Origin: Stichopus chloronotus
Lineage: Eukaryota > Echinodermata > Holothuroidea > Aspidochirotida > Stichopodidae
DNA length: 64,000 nt
Assembly: GCA_021234535.1 (NCBI GenBank)
Contig: CM037840.1
Span: 5,714,835-5,778,834 of the forward strand
Reading direction: 5' to 3'
Below, one piece after another: positions 36,143-47,344 of the stretch. The notes under the pieces are model-generated. The model was not told the DNA's origin. It saw only the letters and a list, made by a program, of their open reading frames with translations, and did no database searches. A program made the translations under genes and the position numbers. Positions within the stretch are counted from its first letter, which is position 1. The number at the start of each line of letters is the position of its first letter.

Positions 36143-36746
36143 CTACTTCTTCTTAGGGACTGCCTTCTTTGCTGTCTTTTTCACTGCCTTCTTTGCTGCA
36201 GGCTTCTTCTTGGGTGCAGCCTTCTTTGCTGGCTTTTTAGCAGCAGGCTTCTTTGGTTTGGCAGGCTTTTTTAGACTTTGGTTTGGCAGCGGACTTTTTG
36301 GCTGTCTTCTTTGCGGCTGGTTTCTTACTCTTCTTAGCTGCCTTCTTTTTAGCAGCAGCAGCCTTCTTCTTGGCGTCCTTTTTGGCCTTTGCCTCTGCTC
36401 TCTTCTTTCGGCGTTTCTCCAACAGTTCCTTCTTCCTCTGTGCGGCTTTAGCCTTCTTTGCCTTCGCTTGTTCGGCCTTCTTTGCCTTGGCGGTGTCGAG
36501 TTTGAAGGTACCGCTGGCGCCAGTCCCCTTGACCTGCTTCAAAACACCGGTATCAACACCTCTCTTGAGTGCCTTGTTGAGGAAGACGGAGCTCCTTTCT
36601 ACTCCAGAAGCTTTGATCTGCTTCTTGATGGCAGTACCTGACGACCCTTTGGGGTCATTCAGTTGTGTGATTGCCTTGACGACAAGATCCAAGGATGTCG
36701 GCCCAGTAGGCTTTGACTTTTTAGCCTTTTTCGTCTCGGATGCCAT
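36143..36746 (-). CDS. Linker histone H1, intronless, tail shifted by one extra base
   Basis: The ATG at 36744-36746 opens a frame with a winged-helix H1 globular domain at about residues 15-90 (SLDLVVKAITQLNDPKGSSG, then FLNKALKRGVDTGVL and GASGTFKL). A lysine-alanine-rich tail follows. H1 binds linker DNA at the nucleosome dyad and compacts chromatin. In the frame as given, the protein stops at 36237 after 169 residues with a cysteine-containing end unlike any H1 tail. Leaving out one base of the six-T run at 36267-36272 continues the lysine-proline-alanine tail for 40 more residues to a TAG at 36143-36145, 200 residues in all and the usual H1 length. The stem-loop follows the longer frame at normal distance, so a sequencing or assembly error, or a damaged allele, is likelier than a real short H1. 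It is not the sperm-specific short histone known from sea cucumbers, which lacks the globular domain. Confidence 0.93.
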
Positions 36747-36842
36747 AGTAATTGCGACTGACGGTATAACTTCCGAAATCTAGCTGTGTGTACAAACAAT
36801 AGCGCTGTAGTGTGAAAAATTTACGTTGCGTATAGCAGTTTT

Positions 36843-36931
36843 CTAATATATCCGTTCAAACGGACGTGACAGACAATACCGTAAATGCATCCTCGTGATT
36901 GGTCAATCGTTCAGCACAGTTTTGTGTGGCA
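36843..36931 (-). promoter_or_regulatory. Histone H1 promoter boxes
   Basis: On the minus strand, upstream of the ATG, a TATATTAG TATA-like box (about 36843-36853) is preceded by CCAAT (36898-36902) and an ACACAAAA sequence (36920-36927). The order AC-box, CCAAT, TATA is that of animal H1 gene promoters, where the AC-box gives S-phase control. Box identity is by sequence only. Confidence 0.6.
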
Positions 36932-36934
36932 ATT

Positions 36935-39900
36935 TGTACGGAGTAGTATTTCGAAACAACGTTTTAGTTTTGCAATTTTGTTTTTAACATTTCTCAGCCG
37001 ATAAAAGCAGAATAGTTACTAAAAGCGACGGATATGCTAGAAAACAAATGAAATCACAAGAAGGTTCCCCTCTTTACCAGTCTTTATGTAGTTTTATCAA
37101 CCAAATTTACCCCATTTTCCGATACCCGAAGAAAATATGTCATTATCCACTGTTTTTCTTCCTTTTTTCTCTTTTTTCCTGTAGTATAATTGGTAGTAGT
37201 TGTATCTAAAACGGCTAATAATTTTGTTTTCTTCCAGATTAATCAACATTTTATTTGTTTTACCTTTTCGTGTTGAATACAGATTGACTCAAATGACGAT
37301 TGTTTAAAACGCTCTCGAACCATTTTCTTTGTACGTACCTGACGTCTGTCATATATCCATCACAACATCTACATACATTCACTACAGCAGTAATTTGTGG
37401 CTATGTTGGAACTATAACAGCTCGAGTTCGCAGTTTTCACAAATATTATACAGAATCACCGACTACACATTAGATACAACAATAGTTTGTGTTTTTGTTC
37501 ATAATAAATCCAACTATAGGGTTGAATTTGCACAAATGCCAACTCAAGTCAAGAGCCTTGTTTTGCATCGTACTTTAGGTATAACAAGGTCAATACACAA
37601 TCTAGTGTACTGAGCTGGCTGAATTCCAGCACTAATGCCGTGCCTGGACTAACTTGAACCGTGACTCGAGAGCAGGGTACCTACACACATACCAAACGTG
37701 GCACCCAAATTTACATTGAAAGCACCATATTACAGATGAACAATGTGCTTAAATTAGACCTTTAAAAGAAACTTGCGAACAACTTCAGACTGTCAAAGTA
37801 ACTGAACTGCAGTTTCAAAGTGAGCACCCCCTCGATCCCTTTACTGACACGTACTCTGGCCCATAAGCTTAACCTCAACATCCCCCTCCCGGGCCTTCAC
37901 AAATTTCTGGATTCAACCCCCGGAAGAGTCGGGCCCGGGTAGGCCTGGGGTGATTTGCAGTATAGTGATTAGTAGGGGGGTCTAAAGTATGTAGTGACTG
38001 ATACTCCAAATTGCTATACCTAGTACTGTCAGTGATATGCACATATGATACATGTTTGATCAGGCTTGCGTAGCGTACCAGCTCACGGCAAGTTCGACCG
38101 GATGATGATGATCAACTCCTTCGACAAAGTCGGGCACTTCAATTTCACGCACTCACCGTCGGCTCTTACATGAATGTTAGCATTACACAGTACACGAATC
38201 AAACATGCATGACCTATACATCATCACAAGTTGCATGAACCTTCTGACTGTCGTGATCTGTTACTTTCAATAAGTTAGGGAATTCCAACCTGCCTCTTTC
38301 AGAGAAAGACCACGTACACCAAAGCTGCCTACAAGTCCCAGCAAACAATTATACTAAGGCCATCAGGCCCCATAGGTTGGGTTTTACTTGGAACTTAACT
38401 TAAAGACAAAAACTCATCACCCCAGACAGTTTCAATTCTCCCAACCACCTAACTCTAGTCCCCCCCCCCCTCAGCCTGTCTTACATTCCTCCACATGTGT
38501 AATCAAGACAATGGATCCCTGTGTACGTTGTGTAATACAAGCTGCTCTGCATCTTTCGAATTTACTGTCAATCTAAGAGTACTGTAACTTAGAACCAGTT
38601 GAGAATTTTGCTTTCCAGGAGGTAAAAATATAGCTTAGGGTGATGCAATACCGCCTTTAAGACTGGGCTTCTTAACTTGAAGGTTGTAAATGTTCTGTAA
38701 CGTACGTTTTACGACATCGATCCCGGTTTTGAAAGCATTTTGAAGACGTTTTTTGTCACTGGGGTGAACGTTTTCTACGGTCGCTGGGTTTTCTGTTTTC
38801 ATTTTCAGAAACTTTTATGTCAGGAAGGGATCGTTTTACGCTAATCTTCCACGTGCGAGGCCTTGAAATAAAACAACATGTGCCATTGATAGGAAATGGG
38901 AGGTGAAAGGTATTCAACTTTTTTTTTCTTTCTTTTTCACAGAGGTAGAAGCTTAATATACAAAGATTTAGCCTACAACCAAACTGTGATAAATGATAGT
39001 ACAAAAATGATAAAAGCAGAAAAACTGGTACCCAACTTCTTTCCAAGTTGGACACAATTGGGCTCGTGCCTTCTGAGAGAGCCTATGACACTGGGAGATA
39101 CTGTAAGCAGGCTGCATCATTCATTGGGCCAAATTGGGATCCAGGCTGGGGTAATTGGGCTAAGGTAGCCAAACTGGGGACGGATGATGTAAAAACAGAT
39201 CTGGCTCCTGATAAGTTCAACAGAATCGGGACTCAGTGTGACTCGCGAGGGGCCGGTGTGCTGTCTGGGAGAGGTGGCCTACATTTGCCGGTCATGTTTT
39301 CAGTGTAGCTTGTATCCAACGCGAAAAATGGCCTACACTATCATATGTCTATAAGACTGTCGTAGAATTACAGAACAAAGGTAAAGAAATATGAAGAGAA
39401 ACGAGCAAAGCCCAAATACCGTGACGAGGGGTGTCGGGGTGAGGTCGATCATTCCCAGATACAAGTCCCACCTAACAAAAAAGACATATTTTTGTGGGAT
39501 CGTTTAGCACCCTATAAACATGCTCAAACTTGCCGGCCCCTGACGCCATTAATCTGTAAGACTGATCCCTCCCCCCCCCCCCCTTGCAGCGCCAGGAAGT
39601 CTGGAGTCTCAAATGAGTTACAGACAGGGGCGAGTGCTACCACGGAGCAGTCAACTCGTGTGGACAAGTGGTGAAAAGTAGAAAATTTTGCTGTCTCAAT
39701 ACGGGATAAATGATTTTTTCGAAATGTGTATATATCAATAAATGATCGTGCCCTACGTAATATGGCAAATGTAGGCCTAAGTATACATTGCACAGCATGT
39801 AACAACACGCAATTGTATGTGCGTTGACAATTGGTGTCAATCGGGGACCCTTTGTGAAATCACACATACCAATCGGGGACCCATCTGGAATTGGTGTATG

Positions 39901-42900
39901 TGTGTAATGGTGTATGTGTGTAAAAGTACCATGTCCACGATTCCGTAGTGACAAACCGGTACACACTCACTGTTACAGTGATAAAGTATTAATTGAAAAG
40001 AATTTGAGCGCCCTCATTTTTTGGTGCAGCAAAGGGTATTTTTCCCCTCAATATATCCTACTTCAATGCTTATCTACAGCCGTCCACGGTTGAATAGTAA
40101 AATGAAGAGATCCCCGTTTGGCGATGTAAACCTGTATGTATGTGTTTTGTCGGGGGAAACTGATTTTTCTTGGTTGGAAAATACATAGCGCAAGAAAAAT
40201 TTGGGGTCCTTTTGTGAAGGAGATATGCAATAAATTTTAGGGGTTATTTTGACTGAGCCCTCCCCCACCACACACGCACACACCCCCACCCACACCAAAC
40301 TTTTTTTGGATACATACTCTAAGATACTCTAAGATATACTTTTTTATTTATGTTAATGGCAAGACTATACAAGTGGAGCGTCAACATTTTGGCGAGCGGC
40401 GTGAAAGTAATTTTGAGCTATTCAAAAAACCCCATGCAGATGGCAGGGAAGGGCACTGTCCGGGTGTTCTTGAGCTGCACGCACTTTCCCTTGAAATAGA
40501 AATTTTATATCTGCAATTCTCAATTAATTAAAAAAAAAAACATGTTATGGAAAATGGTAATAATTTAGATTGCTCTTATCTGTAATTTTTATGCCATGTC
40601 GTAATTTCCAGAAAAGTTACTTCAACAGTTTTTACTGTTAGAACAGTTCTATTTTTCAACTGAAACGTTCAACCAGGTAATCGTGGACAAAATCTGGTGC
40701 AATAATTTGCATCTATTGCAGTCAATTTTTCCAGAGAAATTCCAGTAAAGTTATTCCAGCTAGTTTTACCCCTTACGAGTACAGTTTTTTATTAGTTTAC
40801 AACAACCGTCGATGATTGTATAAATAAGCCGTTCCACATGAAGCGAGTTCTTGTACCGATAACATTTTTATGATTGCCACCTTGATGAGAAAAAATTTCA
40901 GCCATGTAGTATTTTGATAGGTGGGAGAAAGCATGAGCGGAGTGATGGTTGGCCTGGGGGAGGGCTGTAATTAGGGAAGCGGTGTCCCCATCCGCACGAA
41001 GTAACCTTACATGCAATCTATATAGTGCGATATTTGACACAAGATCTCATGAATACACGTGGTATTACCCCCCCCCCCCCTCCCCCACACACACACACAC
41101 AGACACAATTAAGCTCATGGGCGTCCGTCCTGCTTTTATACAAGTTGACTATATTTATTCATCGAGTTGGTTTACAAAGTTCATGATATATTGTCACACC
41201 TGTTGAGTACTACTCATAAACTGATGGCAAATGGACGAATTAAAATTTTGAAGAACTGACATACAACTAAAGCAACAATGATAGTCTAATTACTGGTTAA
41301 CATCACCTCTCACAAATTTGTGACCAGACACTTTTTTAAGATCATGTATCACTGAACCATAGGCAACTCCAGCTCCTGAAATTTCTTCTAAAATTTTCAA
41401 AGTGGTGGAATAAATACAAAAACAATGAGGCTTACTAGAAGTATTAGCATGCAATGGGTCACTTCATATTCTTCACAAAATGTAGGATATCAACTAAATG
41501 AGGCCCTTTAATAGAAGGCTCACTTTCTTCAAAGAGAGGTGTGATCTCCCAGGGCTGTATACGTTTGAATCCGAACTCATGAAAAAACTAAAAGTCCAAT
41601 ATAAAAAACAGATCTGGTCACAAAACCATGAATGTTCGCTGAATTAAATGGTAGTCAGATTACAAGTTTCCTTTGAATAAAGTTTTGAGGACTTTTCAAT
41701 TTGTGTAATTAATTGATAATTTCAGGCATCCATGCAGTTGATATGGTAATGCAACTGAATGTTTCATAGAAGCATTATGTGACATTAAGGAGTTGTGAAG
41801 CGCTACATGTACCGGCTAAGTCGGGCCATGATTTACCTTTGCCAGTGGTCGTATTTACTTTTGTTGTTCTACTGACTTCCCAATCTCACTGGAGACATTG
41901 AATAAGTCTACGTAGTCACTGCAATGGTGAAGACTTGAAAGCTAAGCAACAAAATTGTATCACCTTGATCAAGTGAGAACCATATACAGTAGTCAGGATT
42001 GGAGCAGTAAAGTCTCCATGACTAACTATTGGGTTTAGGTTTTAATTCATACAAAAACCCTCATTATCTGTTGCAAACCACGTCCAAGGATAACACAAAG
42101 AAGAGAAGACCAGTGAGCACAAATGGGATTGGGTCTGCAATTAGGCGCTATTGTTAAACATTCACAGGGAAGTAAATTACTAGACTCTGCACTTAACAAC
42201 ACAATGTGGTTAGGATTGTAGGTAGAGTCTGTAAGTGGTACTATCGTGTAGTATGCACCGTTTGTACTCAGCATATCAGCCAATTCTCACATGATGTCAT
42301 ACATGTTTATCCCTTCTCGAGAAGTATCTACCCTAACCATTATGGTTTATCTAGCTATCACGTCATGTTCTATCATGTAGAAAAGAGTTCCTTGAGACAT
42401 GATTTTAGCACCTTATGGAAATTCTGTGAGGATTAGGTGTAGCTCTAAAAGGACGCTGGATAGGTGCAGCAGCTGTAGCCTATGATGGTTGTGTTTGTAT
42501 TGTCCTCATACTAGAGACAGCTTCAAAGGTAGTTGGATGCAGAGCTGTCAACTCTCATGCAAGTAGCGTGAGAGTGACGCATTTCGGTGCCATCAGTCTC
42601 ACGCGCTCATGATAAGGCTTCAGTTTCTAATGTAACATATCAATATGATGTTAAAAATTTCACTCGTAATGCAATCGATGTGTCGAGTGTCTGTGTAAAT
42701 TCCAGCTACCGGTGCTACCTGAGTCCCTTCCTAAGTGATATATAGTCTACGCTAATCTGACAGCAGTGTGGTTTTATACTATAATTAATCTTTTCACCCT
42801 CGAGTTAGCTACTTTCAACCTACACCCACGGTCTGGTATATTATACCGAATTTTCTTTCAAATGATCATTGAACTTCAGTGTGACAAAACTCACTAGTAT

Positions 42901-43200
42901 GCATTTTACTATCAAATATATAATGCAATCTACAAAGCTAAATAAATAGCTATACATAATCATACTTTCGGAAACGAATTCACCCGATTTATGACACTTT
43001 TCAATGGGTTTTGTTCCACCTCAATTATCAGGGGATATAATTGTTCGATTTGGGGTTGTCAGCAGTACATATATAGGCACCAAAATTTCTAATTTTTTGT
43101 TCTCCATTTAAAATTTGAAAAATCTCCTAAAAGTTTCCAAGAAATTGAAACAACTGAAACTGCATATACTGCATGCAGACGTAATCTGATAGATGTATTA
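36935..43200. other. Non-coding stretch with repeats
   Basis: No conserved exon was found. It holds the second copy of the 34960 duplication (38400-38660), poly(C) tracts at 38460-38470, 39571-39583 and 41068-41080, and a short GTGTATGTGTGTAA duplication near 39895-39925. Short open frames here overlap on both strands without homology that I can see. Confidence 0.45.
38400..38660 (+). repeat. Duplicated segment, copy 2 (partner at 34960-35515)
   Basis: It matches the partner in the same orientation and order but is shorter and contains a C11 tract (38460-38470) where the partner has other sequence. Confidence 0.55.
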
Positions 43201-43235
43201 CCATGTTCATAGATTGCATTATGTTTTTCTCATTT

Positions 43236-43390
43236 TTCGAAATACAAACATGCGATCCCTATTTCAAGACTGGATACATGCAAGTCACAGCACCCAGGAA
43301 GTGCCGTTTCCGGCCATCGGGGGGGGGGGGTTGCAAAGTCACAAATTTTCTTGTACGAGTCCATTGGTTCGGACTCGAATTAGGTTACAG
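43236..43390 (+). repeat. Dispersed repeat family R, copy 1
   Basis: It contains GATCCCTATTTCAAGACTGG, TACATGCAAGTCACA, CCGGCCATCG followed by a G12 tract, and AATTTTCTTGTACG. The same ordered blocks occur at 44213-44400, 56428-56585 and, more degenerate, 60040-60215, all on the plus strand. Confidence 0.6.
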
Positions 43391-44212
43391 CCCGCTCTGA
43401 TTCCCTCATAGTTCCCTAGAAAGAAACAGCTTAAATCATTGGCGTCGATTTGGGTTGGGACGGGGGGGGGGGGGGACACGACCCTCCACTTTTTTGAGGT
43501 GAGGGGACAGAGGTTTTTCGGTACACTACGCAGGTCTATGTATATACAACCTTATGGAGTCATTACTTACCCCATTTCAATCGTTTGCCCAAAGTATACG
43601 CACACTAGTGGGAGGAGAAACCGGGGCCTCAGTTCTACTGCTGTAGCTTACTTAATTCTGCTTTCTTTCTAGTGAAACTAAAACATACCCTCAGTTGTAG
43701 CTAATCAGCAAAATAGGTGAGGGGGTTTTGCGGGTTCGAACTGTGGATATACCTAACATGCACAACTTAAAAATATCCATTTTTGTGACGAATGCAAATG
43801 GAGGATAAACGTATAGCTTTAGTCCCCTTGTACCTATGCAGCTGCACCTGTTTTACCATTTTGATATGCAGGGAACCGCAAATCTTCCGGGGGCCCCCTG
43901 GACCCCTATAAGAGGTTCAACGGCTTGCCCCAGCCGGGGTCTGTAAGGGGGACCCCGCACACCACCTTGCACTTGCTCGCACGCAAGTTCGCGTGCTGGT
44001 TATAAGGTACAAGCTAAAAGCTAACGGGAAACCAGAACATTTTCAATCTTGTTTCGAGGGCAATTGAGCAAGATCTTCCAGCACTGCTGGGAGAGAGGGG
44101 GGGGTATGTCCAGCTGCAACATTTGTCAAGTGCTCAAAACATAAAAGACGATGCATAATTCAATTGTATGCCTTTTATGTGACGTATTATCTCAAGCCAT
44201 CTGATTTTTTTC

Positions 44213-44400
44213 ATAGATGGAATTTCCTCGTGATTCAGAAATTGCGGACATAAGATCCCTATTTAAAGGCTGGCTACATGCACCTTAGAACACACGGAAA
44301 GTAACGATTGGGCCATTAGGGGGGTTTCCAAAGCCCAAAATTTTCTTGTACGCTCTGCGCCAACGAAGGTATCGCTCCGCTTAGATAGTAGTGCCAGTAC
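44213..44400 (+). repeat. Dispersed repeat family R, copy 2
   Basis: It shares ACATAAGATC, TATTTAAAGGCTGG, ATGCA, AAAATTTTCTTGTACGCTC and GCTCCGCTTAGAT with copy 3 at 56428-56585. A poly(C) plus (CA)n tract lies about 90 bases further on. Confidence 0.65.
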
Positions 44401-45883
44401 CGGTGTTCACTCTCCCCATATTCTTTTTCGTTCCACCAACTTAAGTCATGGCTGACACCACTTTTACGAAAAAAGTAGGCCAGTGGATGTCCCCCCCCCC
44501 CCCCCACACACACACACACTTTCAATATCAAATCGACGCCCATGACTTAAATGGGAGTCCAAATTCACTTCGAAGTATGAATTTAGTCTTTTATTGTTAC
44601 ATTGAAGATTTTTTTTCACCATTTAGTGTCTGCTGTATAACAAGGGTAAAGTACTTTATTGAACAGCAACTTAAGATTGGTAAGTTCCGAGGCGAATTTC
44701 AGGGCAGATTTACATTAAAGTCTAAAGAAGAGAACTTTATGCAAAACCCGTTAAATCTCACCCCAATCACAAAGACGTCATCAATTGTTCCTACAATCAA
44801 TTGCCTAGTTAAGACGGAAACCTGAAAGAAAATACAAAAACAACAGAAAAAAACAAGTGTTCTACCAGGTAGTGCTCTAGAGGAGGAGGGCCCGGGGAGC
44901 GCATGTGAAGTTCGTACGCGACCGCGAAGTTTGTGCAGATGTGGACCATAGGTGGGTTAACCTCACTTATAAAAATTTGTCGAAAAAGAGTACGAAATTG
45001 TGTCAATTATATACGATTTCTTCTGCCATTTGAAATGATAGAAGTCTATTGTCAACCTCTTTTTTTTTTTCTTTTCGTAGCAGCTTTTGTAAGATCCAGG
45101 GACTTTTCTAAAGCTGCGGTTGTTATTTCAGGGTAAAACTTTCACTCGGGGAGGGAAACACTTTATCTGGTATGAGATTTACTGTCTCATAGGATCTTGG
45201 CAAAGGTTGGCTTACTGCAGAATACGAGACATCTATATCGCGAAGTGGTCACAAAAGTTTTAATACTACAATGTGAGGTTTCTTCGTGCTTGACTTGTGA
45301 CGTTTCTCTACAATGAAATAATCGTAAAAATAGTAAAGGTTGATGACAAAATCACATATTCAACTGTCTTCAGCTTCTCCGTAAATTACGGGTAAATAAT
45401 TATCTATCTATTTTTTTTTTCAGTGTAACGTCAGCAGTTTAGGTATTGTGATGCAGCTGTCTATAGACCTAGTTAGTTTTAAATTTTTGTACTACTTAAC
45501 TTTAACGATACAAAAATGCACCAGACGAAGAAAGAAAAGTTTTCTATATGTATATTTAATTCTTAGATTGATAATTTATACACCATAGATACTGCAGAAA
45601 CCATTTCAAAGTAGCAATTGGCGAGTTAATGTTTTTTGTCTGACATATTAAAGTTCTATAAATTGAAAAGAGCAGAACTGTTTATTTTCAACGAAGCAGA
45701 CTTTTCTTATTTATGGCTCAGTTCATCGTATAAAAAACCGAAAACATAAATTGGTTCCAGATTCATCTCTTAGATTTTGTGTTTTCTCTAAAATCTGAAA
45801 AAAAAATGATATTGCTACCTCTTGGATTGTGAATTTCATGTAATGATTCATAACGAAAAATATAATAATTCCAGGTGATGTGG

Positions 45884-47032
45884 TTATTCTTGGTTTCTTT
45901 CATTCTTCCCCAACACCTTGAATGATGAGAGTGAATTTTCGAAAAGCAGTCTCCATGGCAACATTGACTTCTCCAGTATCTCTCCTTGGTATTTCTCCGC
46001 ACAGAAAGTAGTGCTCACTTTAAGATCAATCTTGTTGTCTGCCTCTATGATGATGTAGTTTCCGAGTTGTTTACTTTTGTGAAAAGCAACATCTAGATTA
46101 CCAAATAATTGCTTTGACAGATTCTCGTCAAAGTGTTTCTTCAACATGAAGACGTTGGTATGTTGTAGTTTTAAATTTAGTGCCACCACATTTTCCCCAC
46201 TCGCGGTTGGTTCATATTGGATGACGTCAGTCTGTGTATCCGACTCAACAAGTGTAGTTGAAGTTGAACCAATTTGGCAACCCACAGACATGACATCATA
46301 AATACCAGCAGCACTGTTATTGTTATTAATGACGTCACCAGACATCCATTGTTTTGGTGTTTGACCAGTAAAGTCGGTCATAGTTGATTTGCTGATTCCT
46401 TTAATAACCAACTCTCCATTTTGCCGAGGACAAGAACTGTCCCTCCACAAGGTATGAGCCTGCTTGGTGCTGACCGTTTGCCGTCCCAGCAAGTTCCTGG
46501 TAAACTTGTAAGATAAAGCAGCGGTAGCAGCGACGCCGAGACCAAAAACCAAAAGCTGATCACGACTGAAACTGAAACGAGAACAAAGAAATATCAGATT
46601 TACATTTTCTTTTTATAACTAATGAAAATGTGTCCGACTTGGGAAAACATTATTTGATGTGATAATTGAGTGATTTGACGAACGGAATCAGAGATGAATA
46701 AATTGATGAAGAACCATATCTCATATCACATTATAATAAGTCATTTATTATCCATCTAGTATATAAATAGCAAAAGGAATTTGTAAAACAAATTATGTTT
46801 CATTATCAGTTCTGTAATTGCATGTTTGATGTATAACAGTTGCATTGTTATGAAGAGGCTGTAAGGTAACCAACGCTACAAACTGTAACGAAGGTCGGTT
46901 TGAGAGCTTTTCCATTCATTCCCACAATATGACGGCGTATGAAATAAAAACTTAATAATTCTCTCAATGAGTTATAAAAGAAAAGTTATAAAAGAAAACT
47001 GATCTATTTTGTAGTAAAGAGACTTACCACAT
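45884..47032 (-). CDS. Family X copy 2: unrecognised 230-residue protein, two exons, intact
   Basis: Proposed coding join on the minus strand: 47028-47032 (ATGTG before GTAAGT) and 45884-46571 (after CGTTTCAG), ending in TAA. The frame is open throughout and about 91 percent identical to copy 1 by my count (19 differences in 222). Private changes include a Cys/Trp-free N-terminal end, Asp to Asn after KFTR, and two changes in the conserved HFDENLSKQLF stretch. The N-terminal hydrophobic segment and basic follow-up are kept. The 456-base intron resembles that of copy 3, not that of copy 1. A TGACGTCA palindrome lies upstream (47175-47182), and the homology with copy 3 continues upstream to about 47248. 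The role is unknown. No domain was recognised. Confidence 0.72.
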
Positions 47033-47174
47033 GATGAATGATGCTTGAAAGTATAGTATCGATACCGTCAATTGTAATCGCAGTAGAATATACACGTCCT
47101 GAATGTACAGTGTACAGAATAGGATTAATGTTTAGTAAACAAAGAAAGAACATCACTGTGTCTTCGGTGCGACT

Positions 47175-47182
47175 GTGACGTC
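47175..47182 (-). promoter_or_regulatory. TGACGTCA palindrome upstream of family X copy 2
   Basis: It lies in the conserved block TGTGACGTCACAGTCGCAC, about 25 bases before the first exon 1 ATG, exactly as in copy 1. A further palindrome lies at 47657-47664. Confidence 0.6.
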
Positions 47183-47252
47183 ACAGATGTTTTGCGTGAA
47201 CCTTATAACCTCACCAGCGTATGTTACGCGTAGGCAAATCAACACTAGGGTG

Positions 47253-47343
47253 TTTTCGCAAACGCGACGGAAGCGCCGAAAATACGCGGAATTAAGTTTT
47301 TTTTCGCAAACACGACGGAAGCGCCGAAAGTACACGGAATTAA
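47253..47343 (+). repeat. Tandem duplication of a 43-bp CpG-rich unit upstream of copy 2
   Basis: Two units (47253-47295 and 47301-47343) share TTTTCGCAAAC, GCGACGGAAGCGCCGAAA and CGGAATTAA with three or four differences. The single-copy upstream regions of copies 1 and 3 lack this pair. Confidence 0.85.
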
Positions 47344-47344
47344 T

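Noticed and set aside
36210..36783. Two long plus-strand open frames rich in Leu, Phe and Ala.
   Set aside because: They are antisense shadows of the lysine-alanine-rich histone H1 tail.
38896..39308. Two overlapping plus-strand frames of 86-90 codons.
   Set aside because: They overlap each other and a minus-strand frame, with no recognisable domain.
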